Below, piece after piece: positions 1 through 5,220 of a DNA stretch of 5,220 nucleotides (position 1 is its first letter; each line of letters begins with the position of its first letter). The notes below the pieces were generated by a model that was given only the letters and a program-made list of their open reading frames with translations, ran no database searches and had not been told where the DNA came from. Made by a program: the position numbers and the translations under genes. Source of the stretch: Bacteroidetes bacterium UBA6063 (lineage in GTDB: Bacteria > Bacteroidota > Bacteroidia > NS11-12g > UBA9320); NCBI GenBank assembly GCA_002428905.1, contig DIYD01000127.1:3261-8480 (forward strand), in the 5' to 3' direction.

Positions 1-78
1 CTCTAAATTGGATCGGAATGGGCAAAACTTCCACCCTCAATGCTCCTAGGTTTTACCAGCATTGTCTATTTTCGCTAT
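1..78. other. Leader region before the first operon gene
   Basis: This short stretch precedes the chosen start of the membrane Fe-S protein. Every plus-strand frame is either closed by an early stop (TAA at 4-6, TAG at 47-49) or gives low-quality translation, so at most the last codons of an upstream gene lie here, and I cannot say in which frame. An ATG at 40 is in frame with the following gene and would add 13 residues, but I judge that stretch to be non-coding leader. I see no convincing promoter, Shine-Dalgarno site or hairpin. Confidence 0.35.
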
Positions 79-1380
79 ATGCAAATCGTACAGCAAATCA
101 TTTTTGTAATCGTACTGGCCGTTGCCGTCTATTTCTTTTACCGAAACGTATCTAAAATCCGACGTAACATCTTGCTTGGTCGAGATGAGGATCGCACAGA
201 CAACAAGCCTGAGCGTTGGAAAACCATGCTTAAAGTCGCCTTTGGTCAATCAAAAATGGCAGCCAGACCTATTCCGGCCATCCTCCATGGCTTTGTCTAC
301 GTTGGCTTTATCCTGATCAACATCGAAGTACTTGAAATTATTATTGATGGTATATTTGGCACACACCGGGTATTTGCTCCGTTGGGCAAGTTGTACAACG
401 TAGCCATTAGCTTCTTTGAAATACTTGCGGTTCTGGTTCTTATCGGCTGTGTTCTCTTCTTAACCCGGCGATTCATTAACCGAATTCCACGATTTCACAA
501 TCCAGAAATGAAAGGCTGGCCAACCAAAGACGCCACCATCATTTTAATCACTGAAATCGTATTGATGGCAGCCATCCTTAAGATGAATGCTACCGATCAA
601 ATTCTACAAGCGCGGGGAGCAGAACATTACGCACAAGCTGGTAGCTTTCCGGTCAGTCAGTACCTTGTTCCCTTTTTCGATAGTTTTTCTACATCAACAT
701 TGATCGTGTTTGAACGCGTATTCTGGTGGTTTCACATCATCGGTATATTGTTATTCCTCAATTTTCTACCTTATTCAAAGCATTTCCACATCATACTTGC
801 ATTCCCGAACACCTACTATTCCGATTTAAAACCAAAAGGTCAACTCGGAAATATTGGATCGATTACCAACGAGGTTAAGATGATGATGGGTATGCCGGAT
901 GCCGATCCGAATGCAGAACCTCCGGTGAGTTTTGGAGCAAAAGATATCACCGACCTGACCTGGAAGAACATCATGGATTCGTATACCTGCACCGAGTGCG
1001 GACGTTGCACGTCTGAATGTCCGGCGAACCAAACCGGTAAGCTCCTATCTCCTCGAAAGATTATGATGGACACCCGTGACCGAGCAGAAGAATTAGGGAA
1101 AAGACTTGATGCTGGAGAAGATCTCAATGATGGTAAAAACCTGTTGGATTACATCAGTAAAGAAGAACTATGGGCATGCACCAGCTGCAACGCATGTACT
1201 GAAGCCTGTCCGGTTAACATCAATCCACTTGACATTATTGTTCAGATGCGTCAGTATCTGGTTATGGAAAAAGCGGAGGCTCCGAATGAGTTAAACATGA
1301 TGTTTACGAATGTAGAAAACAATGGCGCCCCATGGCAATTCCCTGCCAGCGACAGAGATAAGTGGATCACTGAGTTATAA
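79..1380 (+). CDS. Membrane-bound cytochrome b / double [4Fe-4S] oxidoreductase subunit (HdrE-HdrC-like fusion)
   Basis: Predicted inner-membrane electron-transfer subunit of 433 residues. The N-terminal half has about five hydrophobic segments (roughly residues 4-22, 64-92, 106-128, 150-168 and 207-230), as in NarI/HdrE/DsrM-type cytochrome b. H70, H219, H235 and H237 lie in or beside these segments and are candidate b-heme ligands. The C-terminal domain has two ferredoxin-type motifs: C304-x2-C307-x2-C310-x3-C314-P and C367-x2-C370-x2-C373-x3-C377-P, each fit for one [4Fe-4S] cluster. The expected role is electron transfer between the quinone pool (menaquinone in Bacteroidota) and a cytoplasmic partner, through the CCG-domain protein two genes downstream. 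An in-frame ATG at 40 is possible, but I chose 79 because, as I recall, relatives begin with an MQ-hydrophobic start followed by a conserved 'RRN-LG-D-DR-DN' stretch, matched here at residues 28-42. Exact donor and acceptor are inferred, not shown. Confidence 0.88.
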   Translation: MQIVQQIIFVIVLAVAVYFFYRNVSKIRRNILLGRDEDRTDNKPERWKTMLKVAFGQSKMAARPIPAILHGFVYVGFILINIEVLEIIIDGIFGTHRVFAPLGKLYNVAISFFEILAVLVLIGCVLFLTRRFINRIPRFHNPEMKGWPTKDATIILITEIVLMAAILKMNATDQILQARGAEHYAQAGSFPVSQYLVPFFDSFSTSTLIVFERVFWWFHIIGILLFLNFLPYSKHFHIILAFPNTYYSDLKPKGQLGNIGSITNEVKMMMGMPDADPNAEPPVSFGAKDITDLTWKNIMDSYTCTECGRCTSECPANQTGKLLSPRKIMMDTRDRAEELGKRLDAGEDLNDGKNLLDYISKEELWACTSCNACTEACPVNINPLDIIVQMRQYLVMEKAEAPNELNMMFTNVENNGAPWQFPASDRDKWITEL

Positions 1381-1382
1381 AA

Positions 1383-1802
1383 ATGAAAGAGCTAAAGAAC
1401 GCCTCAGTAGACGGAAAAGAGATTAGTCCGATACTTGACGAAAACACAAAAAATTATCTGATCGACATTGACGGTACGGTCACAGAAGATGTACCGAATG
1501 AAGACCCGGAACGCATGAAAACTGTAGAGCCTTTTCCCGATGCGCTGCAGGCCTGCAATGCCTGGTACGATCAGGGGCATATCATCACGTTTTTCACCTC
1601 CAGAACCGAGGAAACGCGTAAAATTACGGAGGACTGGTTGAACCGCAGTGGGTTTAAGTACCACGCCCTCCTCATGAATAAACCGCGAGGAGGCAATTAC
1701 CATTGGATTGACAACCATGTGGTCAAGGCAACAAAATTTGAAGGCAGCTTTAGTGAAAACTTCAAGCAGGTTGATGGTAAAATAGAGCAATTTGAAGATT
1801 AA
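1383..1802 (+). CDS. Small HAD-superfamily phosphatase-like protein
   Basis: A 139-residue protein with the HAD hydrolase motifs in order. Motif I is D28-I-D30-G-T, carrying the nucleophile and acid/base aspartates. Motif II is the FTSR stretch at 70-74. A lysine at K100 sits in the motif III position. Motif IV is W-I-D110-N-H, with Asn where many HADs have a second Asp. It has the compact core length and no large cap domain, so the substrate could be a macromolecule or a phosphosugar; I cannot tell. The family is, from memory, often labelled 'phosphoheptose isomerase' in Bacteroidota, but no SIS-domain isomerase features are present. It starts 2 bases after the stop of the membrane Fe-S gene and ends 12 bases before the CCG-domain gene, so it is cotranscribed with two parts of one predicted redox complex. 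Residues 1-22, before motif I, are a polar extension without recognisable function. Confidence 0.82.
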   Translation: MKELKNASVDGKEISPILDENTKNYLIDIDGTVTEDVPNEDPERMKTVEPFPDALQACNAWYDQGHIITFFTSRTEETRKITEDWLNRSGFKYHALLMNKPRGGNYHWIDNHVVKATKFEGSFSENFKQVDGKIEQFED

Positions 1803-1814
1803 GACAGCGGAATT

Positions 1815-2606
1815 ATGAGCGAGAACATACATGTACCCACGGTAGCCGAATTAAACAACAAGGGTGAAACCCCAGAAGTTTTGTTTTGGGTTGGATGCGC
1901 AGGCAGTTTTGACGAACGAGCGCAAAAGATAACCAAGGCTATGGCTAAAATCCTGGCCCACATTGGTGTAAAATTTGCCATCCTGGGTAAGGAGGAAACG
2001 TGTACAGGTGACCCGGCAAAAAGAGCTGGAAACGAGTTTCTTTTTCAGATGCAGGCCATGAATAATATTGCGATTATGAATGGATACGGCATCACAAAGA
2101 TCATTACCACCTGTCCACACTGTTTCAATACGATTAAAAATGAATATCCTGAACTAGGGGGCAACTACGATGTTATACATCACACCACCTACATACAGGA
2201 ATTAATAGACCAGGGTAAGCTTACCTTTGGGAAAGGAGATTATAAAGGAAAAAAGATCACCTATCACGATAGCTGTTATTTGGGTAGAGCCAATGGCATT
2301 TATGATGCTCCCAGACGAATTTTAGAAAAACTCGACGCTGAATTGGTTGAATTGAAACGGTGTAAAGCTAAAGGTTTATGCTGTGGTGCTGGTGGGGCTC
2401 AGATTTTCAAAGAGGCTGAAAATGGCTCGAAAGAGATCAATGTAGAACGCGCTGAGGAAGCATTAGAGACTAAAGCATCGGTATTTGCTGCGAATTGTCC
2501 CTTTTGCATGACCATGTTGCGCGATGGAGTTAAACACTTCAACAAAGAAGACGAGGTGGAAGTACTTGATTTGGCCGAATTAGTAGCCAATGCAAATGAC
2601 CTGTAA
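1815..2606 (+). CDS. CCG-domain Fe-S oxidoreductase subunit (HdrB / C-terminal HdrD-like)
   Basis: A soluble 263-residue protein with two tandem cysteine-rich CCG domains, the fold that carries the catalytic iron-sulfur cluster in HdrB/HdrD, DsrK, GlpC and LutA relatives. The first repeat has C28, then C63-T-G-D after 34 residues, then C100-P-H-C103 after a further 34. Its second CCG cysteine is replaced by T64. The second repeat is canonical: C154 (in HDSCYLGR), C189-C190-G after 34 residues, then C228-P-F-C231 after 36. An additional C183 lies just before the CCG. No signal peptide or membrane segment is present, so it should dock on the cytoplasmic Fe-S domain of the membrane subunit encoded upstream, and the two together match the domain set of a single HdrD/EMO-type protein. 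A role as ETF:menaquinone oxidoreductase is plausible from family resemblance; a role in thiol-disulfide chemistry is the alternative. The next gene begins directly after its stop. Confidence 0.88.
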   Translation: MSENIHVPTVAELNNKGETPEVLFWVGCAGSFDERAQKITKAMAKILAHIGVKFAILGKEETCTGDPAKRAGNEFLFQMQAMNNIAIMNGYGITKIITTCPHCFNTIKNEYPELGGNYDVIHHTTYIQELIDQGKLTFGKGDYKGKKITYHDSCYLGRANGIYDAPRRILEKLDAELVELKRCKAKGLCCGAGGAQIFKEAENGSKEINVERAEEALETKASVFAANCPFCMTMLRDGVKHFNKEDEVEVLDLAELVANANDL

Positions 2607-3092
2607 ATGAAGAATAACTGGGACAACTTGGATACGGATGCCCGGATTTGGTTCTATGGAACAAATCGCAAGCTAGCGCAAGAAGAGCAACAGGAAATCT
2701 CCGGCATTTTAGCTGATTTCTGTGCAAACTGGGCAGCACACGGCGCAAAACTCGATTGTGGCTTCACCATATTACATAACCGATTTATATTGCTGGGCGT
2801 AGACGAAAAAAGCGCAGCGGCAAGTGGGTGCAGCATAGACTCGTCGGTTCATGTATTTCAGCAAATTGACGGGCGATTCAATCTGGATCTCTTCAATCGT
2901 TTACGGTGTTATGAAATCAAAGACAACGAAGTTTTCGATTTCATGTCACATGAAACGAAGACCCGTCTTATGGAGAACAGAATAACCGAAAACAGTATGG
3001 TAGTCAACACATTAACCTCAACTGTTGGCGACCTAAGATCGTCTTTTCAACAGCCCTTAAAACACACCTGGCTTAAGCAGTTTCTGAATTAG
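2607..3092 (+). CDS. Conserved Bacteroidota protein of unknown function (commonly labelled 'ABC transporter ATPase')
   Basis: A 161-residue soluble protein. From memory it belongs to a family widespread in Flavobacteriia and relatives and routinely named 'ABC transporter ATPase'. That name is not supported here: there is no Walker A P-loop, no LSGGQ signature and no Walker B, and the protein is too short for an ABC ATPase domain. Recognisable family stretches are WFYGTNR (15-21), NWAAHG (41-46), ILHNRF (55-60), VDE (65-67) and SGCSIDSS (73-80). The last holds a cysteine (C75) and looks like an active or binding site. Its ATG follows the stop of the CCG-domain gene with no spacer, so translation is probably coupled. 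Always-together placement with the Fe-S genes would suggest an assembly or partner role, which is inference. The 3' end overlaps the opposite-strand stress-protein gene by 20 bases. Confidence 0.8.
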   Translation: MKNNWDNLDTDARIWFYGTNRKLAQEEQQEISGILADFCANWAAHGAKLDCGFTILHNRFILLGVDEKSAAASGCSIDSSVHVFQQIDGRFNLDLFNRLRCYEIKDNEVFDFMSHETKTRLMENRITENSMVVNTLTSTVGDLRSSFQQPLKHTWLKQFLN

Positions 3093-3882
3093 GGAAGATC
3101 AACAACGGCGTATCGATATTGCTTGTAAGCTTCTTGGTTGTACTTCTACTTAACAAGTAGTCAATTCGTGTAGAATTGCGATGGCACAATACCAGCAAAT
3201 CTGTTTTATTCTTGTCGAGATACTGATAAATACCTTCTGGTGGGGTCTCCGCAGATTCAACCTTAACGGCTATTTGCATATTGCCAAACTTCATACTCTT
3301 AGGTGCCTTGTCTGCAGGGTCTAATTGTACCTGCAACACTTGAAAATGAGCATTCGTTTTGTCTTTCAGCGACTGGAAAAGAGACCATATATCTTCTTCG
3401 TGCGGAATAGCTTCCTTGCCTGTTGCAATTACAACTTCAAGTCTTTCCTTACTCAATTCCATCTCAGGTACGGCCAATAAAGGTGCGAATCCTCTGCGTA
3501 AGATGTGCTCTGTATTCGAGCCCATTACTTTTGTTGCCAGGTTGGTTTCACCTTTGGTTCCCATTACGATAAGATCAATCCGATGCGCATTACACATAAT
3601 GGGTACCTGATCCTGAAGGTACCCCTGCCGGGCAACCGTAGTCACTTCTTGGATATCCGGGAATTTGGATTCAATTCGGTACTTTTCGTTTCTCAGATCT
3701 TTCTCTGCGTCCTTCAAAATCAAGTTCGTGATGTTGATCATCATACCTGGAGTGGTTCTAGGCGACACAACAGAGTTAAACAGCACAAGTCGAACCTCGG
3801 CTGGATTAAAAAGTGATAACGCAAAGTCAGCAGCTGACATGGCATTATCAGAAAAGTCGGTTGGTAGGAGAATATTGATCAT
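3073..3882 (-). CDS. Universal stress protein, tandem two-domain UspA type
   Basis: A 269-residue cytoplasmic protein with two Usp domains (about 1-139 and 146-264). The first starts with the typical strand and acidic loop ILLPTDFS (4-11) and has a complete ATP-binding signature G108-x2-G111-x9-G121-S122 after the hydrophobic strand LIVM. It should therefore bind ATP or a related nucleotide. The second domain keeps the overall pattern and the closing strand PLLIF (259-263), but lacks the PTDFS loop and replaces the glycine motif with CHRNSTRIDYLLSRST (233-248), so it is probably structural or regulatory. UspA proteins act in survival under starvation, oxidative or energy stress; the specific trigger cannot be read here. 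It is the last gene of a minus-strand operon. Its ATG (3882-3880) overlaps the TGA of the preceding gene in an ATGA, pointing to translational coupling. Confidence 0.9.
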   Translation of the reverse strand: MINILLPTDFSDNAMSAADFALSLFNPAEVRLVLFNSVVSPRTTPGMMINITNLILKDAEKDLRNEKYRIESKFPDIQEVTTVARQGYLQDQVPIMCNAHRIDLIVMGTKGETNLATKVMGSNTEHILRRGFAPLLAVPEMELSKERLEVVIATGKEAIPHEEDIWSLFQSLKDKTNAHFQVLQVQLDPADKAPKSMKFGNMQIAVKVESAETPPEGIYQYLDKNKTDLLVLCHRNSTRIDYLLSRSTTKKLTSNIDTPLLIFPNSETA

Positions 3883-4241
3883 ACCTTAGTACTGTTTTTA
3901 GAAAGTTCCATTTGTTTTTCGAGTGTATAGCCATCGGTCTGAACTGTTTCGATCCATACACCTCTCATTTTTCGAAATACCTGCACATGTAAACCCGCAG
4001 TTTCTTCGAACGCCTGTTCTACTTCTGCAACCGTCATGTCCCGGTGAATCTCAATTTCGGCCGGCAGATTATCGATCAAATCGGACATCAGTGCTGTTCC
4101 CAACACTCTGTTTTTCGCCTGAGAAGATTCACTTTCGTCATGAGCGGACTGAAAAAGCTCAATCTTTAGCCCGCTGTACTTCTCAACGAATTGTTGCTTT
4201 AGGTCTAATACGGTATCCCCTGGATTAATCGTCAATTCCAT
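3879..4241 (-). CDS. Small Bacteroidota protein with internal strand-helix-strand duplication
   Basis: A protein of 120 residues with no known function. It resembles a family I recall beside universal stress protein genes in Bacteroidota, ending in a conserved 'VQVFRK...G.WIET...D.YTLEKQ' tail (here about residues 86-110). Residues 1-30 (strand ELTI, helix TVLDLKQQF, strand LKIELF) align with residues 61-89 (strand EIEI, helix TVAEVEQAF, strand LHVQVF), with about ten identities and one gap, which implies an old internal duplication. No signal peptide, membrane segment or cysteine is present, so it should be cytosolic. I chose the ATG at 4241 rather than an upstream in-frame ATG at 4271. The shorter form begins directly on the first repeat and leaves a 10-base gap after the preceding gene, while the longer form adds ten residues that overlap that gene. 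It is coupled to the following stress-protein gene through ATGA. Confidence 0.78.
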   Translation of the reverse strand: MELTINPGDTVLDLKQQFVEKYSGLKIELFQSAHDESESSQAKNRVLGTALMSDLIDNLPAEIEIHRDMTVAEVEQAFEETAGLHVQVFRKMRGVWIETVQTDGYTLEKQMELSKNSTKV

Positions 4242-4251
4242 GCGTACTAAA

Positions 4252-4632
4252 TTAAAGTGCGTTCGCTGCAAACCGTGTAAAGTCGGTTTTTAATTCATCA
4301 AAAATCTTATCGAACATTTGCATACGGTCAACCAGTTCTTCGTTTTCGTCAAACTTGCGATGGTCCGTTGCAACGTTGTTTGCTTTGGCATTTTCAGCAA
4401 TCTTATGTTCCTCAGCATTTATGTCATGCTTAAGTTCATCAATCACTTCATTTTGACGAATAAACTGATTCTGAAAATGCTCCACCTGAGCGGTAATATC
4501 CACTTTTGTATTCCGTGTGATGATTTCTTCCAACCTGTGCGTATAGGTTTTCATCTCATCTCTGCAGAACTCCAGGTTCTTGATCCAGGTAGTGTGCTCG
4601 TTGTGTAGGTCTTTTAGATATTTCTGTGGCAT
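4252..4632 (-). CDS. Charged all-helical (coiled-coil) protein of unknown function
   Basis: A 126-residue protein rich in Glu, Lys, Asp, His and Asn with almost no predicted strand. Three helical stretches can be drawn (about 4-40, 45-85 and 95-122), with hydrophobic residues at heptad-like spacing, for example in the stretch HFQNQFIRQNEVIDELKHDI (52-71). This suggests a helical bundle or coiled-coil dimer. There is one cysteine (C23) and no signal peptide or membrane segment. I recall similar hypothetical proteins next to stress genes in Bacteroidota but know no assigned role. Its start follows the truncated stress-protein gene by 30 AT-rich bases that include a perfect 9-base tandem repeat, and its stop is 10 bases before the next gene, so it belongs to the same operon. 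A scaffold or partner for the stress proteins is only an inference. Confidence 0.78.
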   Translation of the reverse strand: MPQKYLKDLHNEHTTWIKNLEFCRDEMKTYTHRLEEIITRNTKVDITAQVEHFQNQFIRQNEVIDELKHDINAEEHKIAENAKANNVATDHRKFDENEELVDRMQMFDKIFDELKTDFTRFAANAL

Positions 4633-4642
4633 AATTCTATTA

Positions 4643-4660
4643 TTTATATGTTTTATATGT
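4643..4660. repeat. Perfect tandem duplication of a 9-base AT-rich unit
   Basis: The plus strand reads TTTATATGT twice without interruption (4643-4651 and 4652-4660), which is ACATATAAA twice on the coding minus strand. It fills most of the 30-base gap between the stop of the truncated stress-protein gene and the ATG of the coiled-coil gene. In Bacteroidota an A-rich leader often replaces the Shine-Dalgarno site, so it may act as a translation leader, or it may be simple slippage. Confidence 0.6.
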
Positions 4661-4662
4661 TC

Positions 4663-5220
4663 TTAAAAAATGAGTACCGGCATGTCGCTGCTGATTGCCA
4701 GTTCGCGAGACACGCTTTTGTGAAACAAGTTGGCAAATACGTTTCGCTTTTGACGTTTTAACGCAATCAATTGTAGGTCATTAGCCCATACGTAATCGTT
4801 TAGCTCAACAGCTATGTTATCACCAGCTATTGTATCAACATTGGCATGAGGTTCGAAATGCTTTACTACAGCCAGCAACTCATCTGCATTGACACGTTTG
4901 CTCGAAACATGCACTATGTTTAAATCGGCATTGAACGGCTTAACGAACTCCTGAAAATCCAAGATTCCGTTGTCTGTTTCCTGTGAAAAATCCGTTGCAT
5001 ATCCCACCTTACTTAGACCTTCAAAAGTGGCCCCAGCTGGTACGATAATCATTGGGATTTCGCAACGCCCCATAACATCGGTTGAGGTAGTACCAATCCA
5101 CCGGTCGATTGGGTTGGTTGCTCCTTTCGTTCCCATGATGATCAGGAAAATTGGAGTTTCTGCCTCGATTTCATTAATCATGTCTACAACCAGCCCGAAG
5201 GTTTGCCAGGTACGAACATT
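4663..5220 (-). CDS. Universal stress protein, two-domain UspA type (5' end beyond the window)
   Basis: The reading frame is open to the right edge, giving 185 visible codons; the N-terminal part of the first domain is missing. An internal ATG at 5181 is not the start, because it falls in the middle of a Usp domain and the frame continues upstream. The visible end of domain one has an intact ATP-binding signature G30-x2-G33-x9-G43-T44 (visible numbering), followed by the closing strand PMIIVP. Domain two starts at about residue 72 with KVGYATDFS, the usual first strand and acidic loop, and ends in FHKSVSREL and the strand MPVLIF, but has no GxxG motif in the expected place (about 154-165). 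It therefore mirrors the other stress protein of this operon: nucleotide binding is expected in the first domain only. Stress-adaptation function follows from the family; the signal is unknown. It is the first gene visible in the minus-strand operon, and any promoter lies outside the window. Confidence 0.88.
   Translation of the reverse strand, partial: NVRTWQTFGLVVDMINEIEAETPIFLIIMGTKGATNPIDRWIGTTSTDVMGRCEIPMIIVPAGATFEGLSKVGYATDFSQETDNGILDFQEFVKPFNADLNIVHVSSKRVNADELLAVVKHFEPHANVDTIAGDNIAVELNDYVWANDLQLIALKRQKRNVFANLFHKSVSRELAISSDMPVLIF

Noticed and set aside
47..54. TAGGTTTT resembling the Bacteroidota -7 box TAnnTTTG
   Set aside because: It has one mismatch and no TTG-type -33 element at the required 17-19 base distance, so it is not supported as a promoter.
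40..78. In-frame upstream ATG that would lengthen the membrane Fe-S protein by 13 residues
   Set aside because: The added residues do not match the start I recall for relatives, and the ATG at 79 begins directly on the first membrane helix. Neither start has a clear ribosome-binding site, so the choice is not certain.
1404..1832. Long open frame of 142 codons on the minus strand opposite the HAD gene
   Set aside because: It is a shadow of the HAD coding region. Its translation has no recognisable motif, whereas the plus-strand frame carries all HAD motifs in order.
3601..3624. Perfect 7-base inverted repeat GGGTACC / GGTACCC with a 10-base loop
   Set aside because: It lies in the middle of the stress-protein coding region and is not followed by a T run. 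Both arms contain the self-complementary GGTACC encoded by ordinary Gly-Tyr and Val-Pro codons, so coincidence is the simpler reading.
4241..4271. Upstream ATG at 4271 for the duplicated small protein
   Set aside because: It would place ten extra residues inside the end of the coiled-coil gene; the family, as I recall it, begins on the first strand at the ATG at 4241.
5179..5181. ATG at 5181 as the true start of the right-hand stress protein
   Set aside because: The frame stays open to the window edge and the residues upstream of it continue the Usp domain. A start here would remove most of the first domain.

Overview
The window looks like a piece of a Bacteroidota chromosome, probably from a marine Flavobacteriales or Cytophagales relative. 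The evidence is the match of nearly every protein to families I know mainly or only from that phylum, the lack of strong Shine-Dalgarno sites, the moderate base composition and the very tight gene packing. I cannot place it to genus. No RNA genes, mobile elements, CRISPR arrays or attachment sites are visible, and no stretch longer than 300 bases lacks a gene.

Plus strand, bases 79-3092, is one compact operon of four genes with gaps of 2, 12 and 0 bases. It encodes (1) a polytopic membrane protein with a NarI/HdrE-like cytochrome b region and a cytoplasmic domain carrying two [4Fe-4S] clusters, (2) a small HAD-fold phosphatase-like protein, (3) a cysteine-rich CCG-domain protein of the HdrB/HdrD type, and (4) a conserved Bacteroidota protein often labelled 'ABC transporter ATPase' although it has no ATPase motifs. 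Genes 1 and 3 together look like a split form of a membrane-bound heterodisulfide-reductase-like (HdrDE/DsrMK/EMO-like) oxidoreductase. Such a complex would move electrons between a cytoplasmic donor or acceptor, plausibly electron-transferring flavoprotein, and menaquinone.

Minus strand, bases 5220-3073, is a second compact operon. It reads from the right edge: a 5'-truncated universal stress protein, a charged all-helical (coiled-coil) protein, a small protein built from two copies of a strand-helix-strand unit, and a second universal stress protein. The last two genes share an ATGA start/stop overlap. Both stress proteins are tandem double-domain UspA types in which the ATP-binding glycine motif is intact in the first domain and lost in the second.

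The two operons converge and their last genes overlap by 20 bases at 3073-3092, with no recognisable terminator between them. The most interesting points are the split redox complex interrupted by a HAD gene and the two lineage-specific small proteins sandwiched between stress-protein genes, one of which shows a previously unremarked (to my knowledge) internal duplication.
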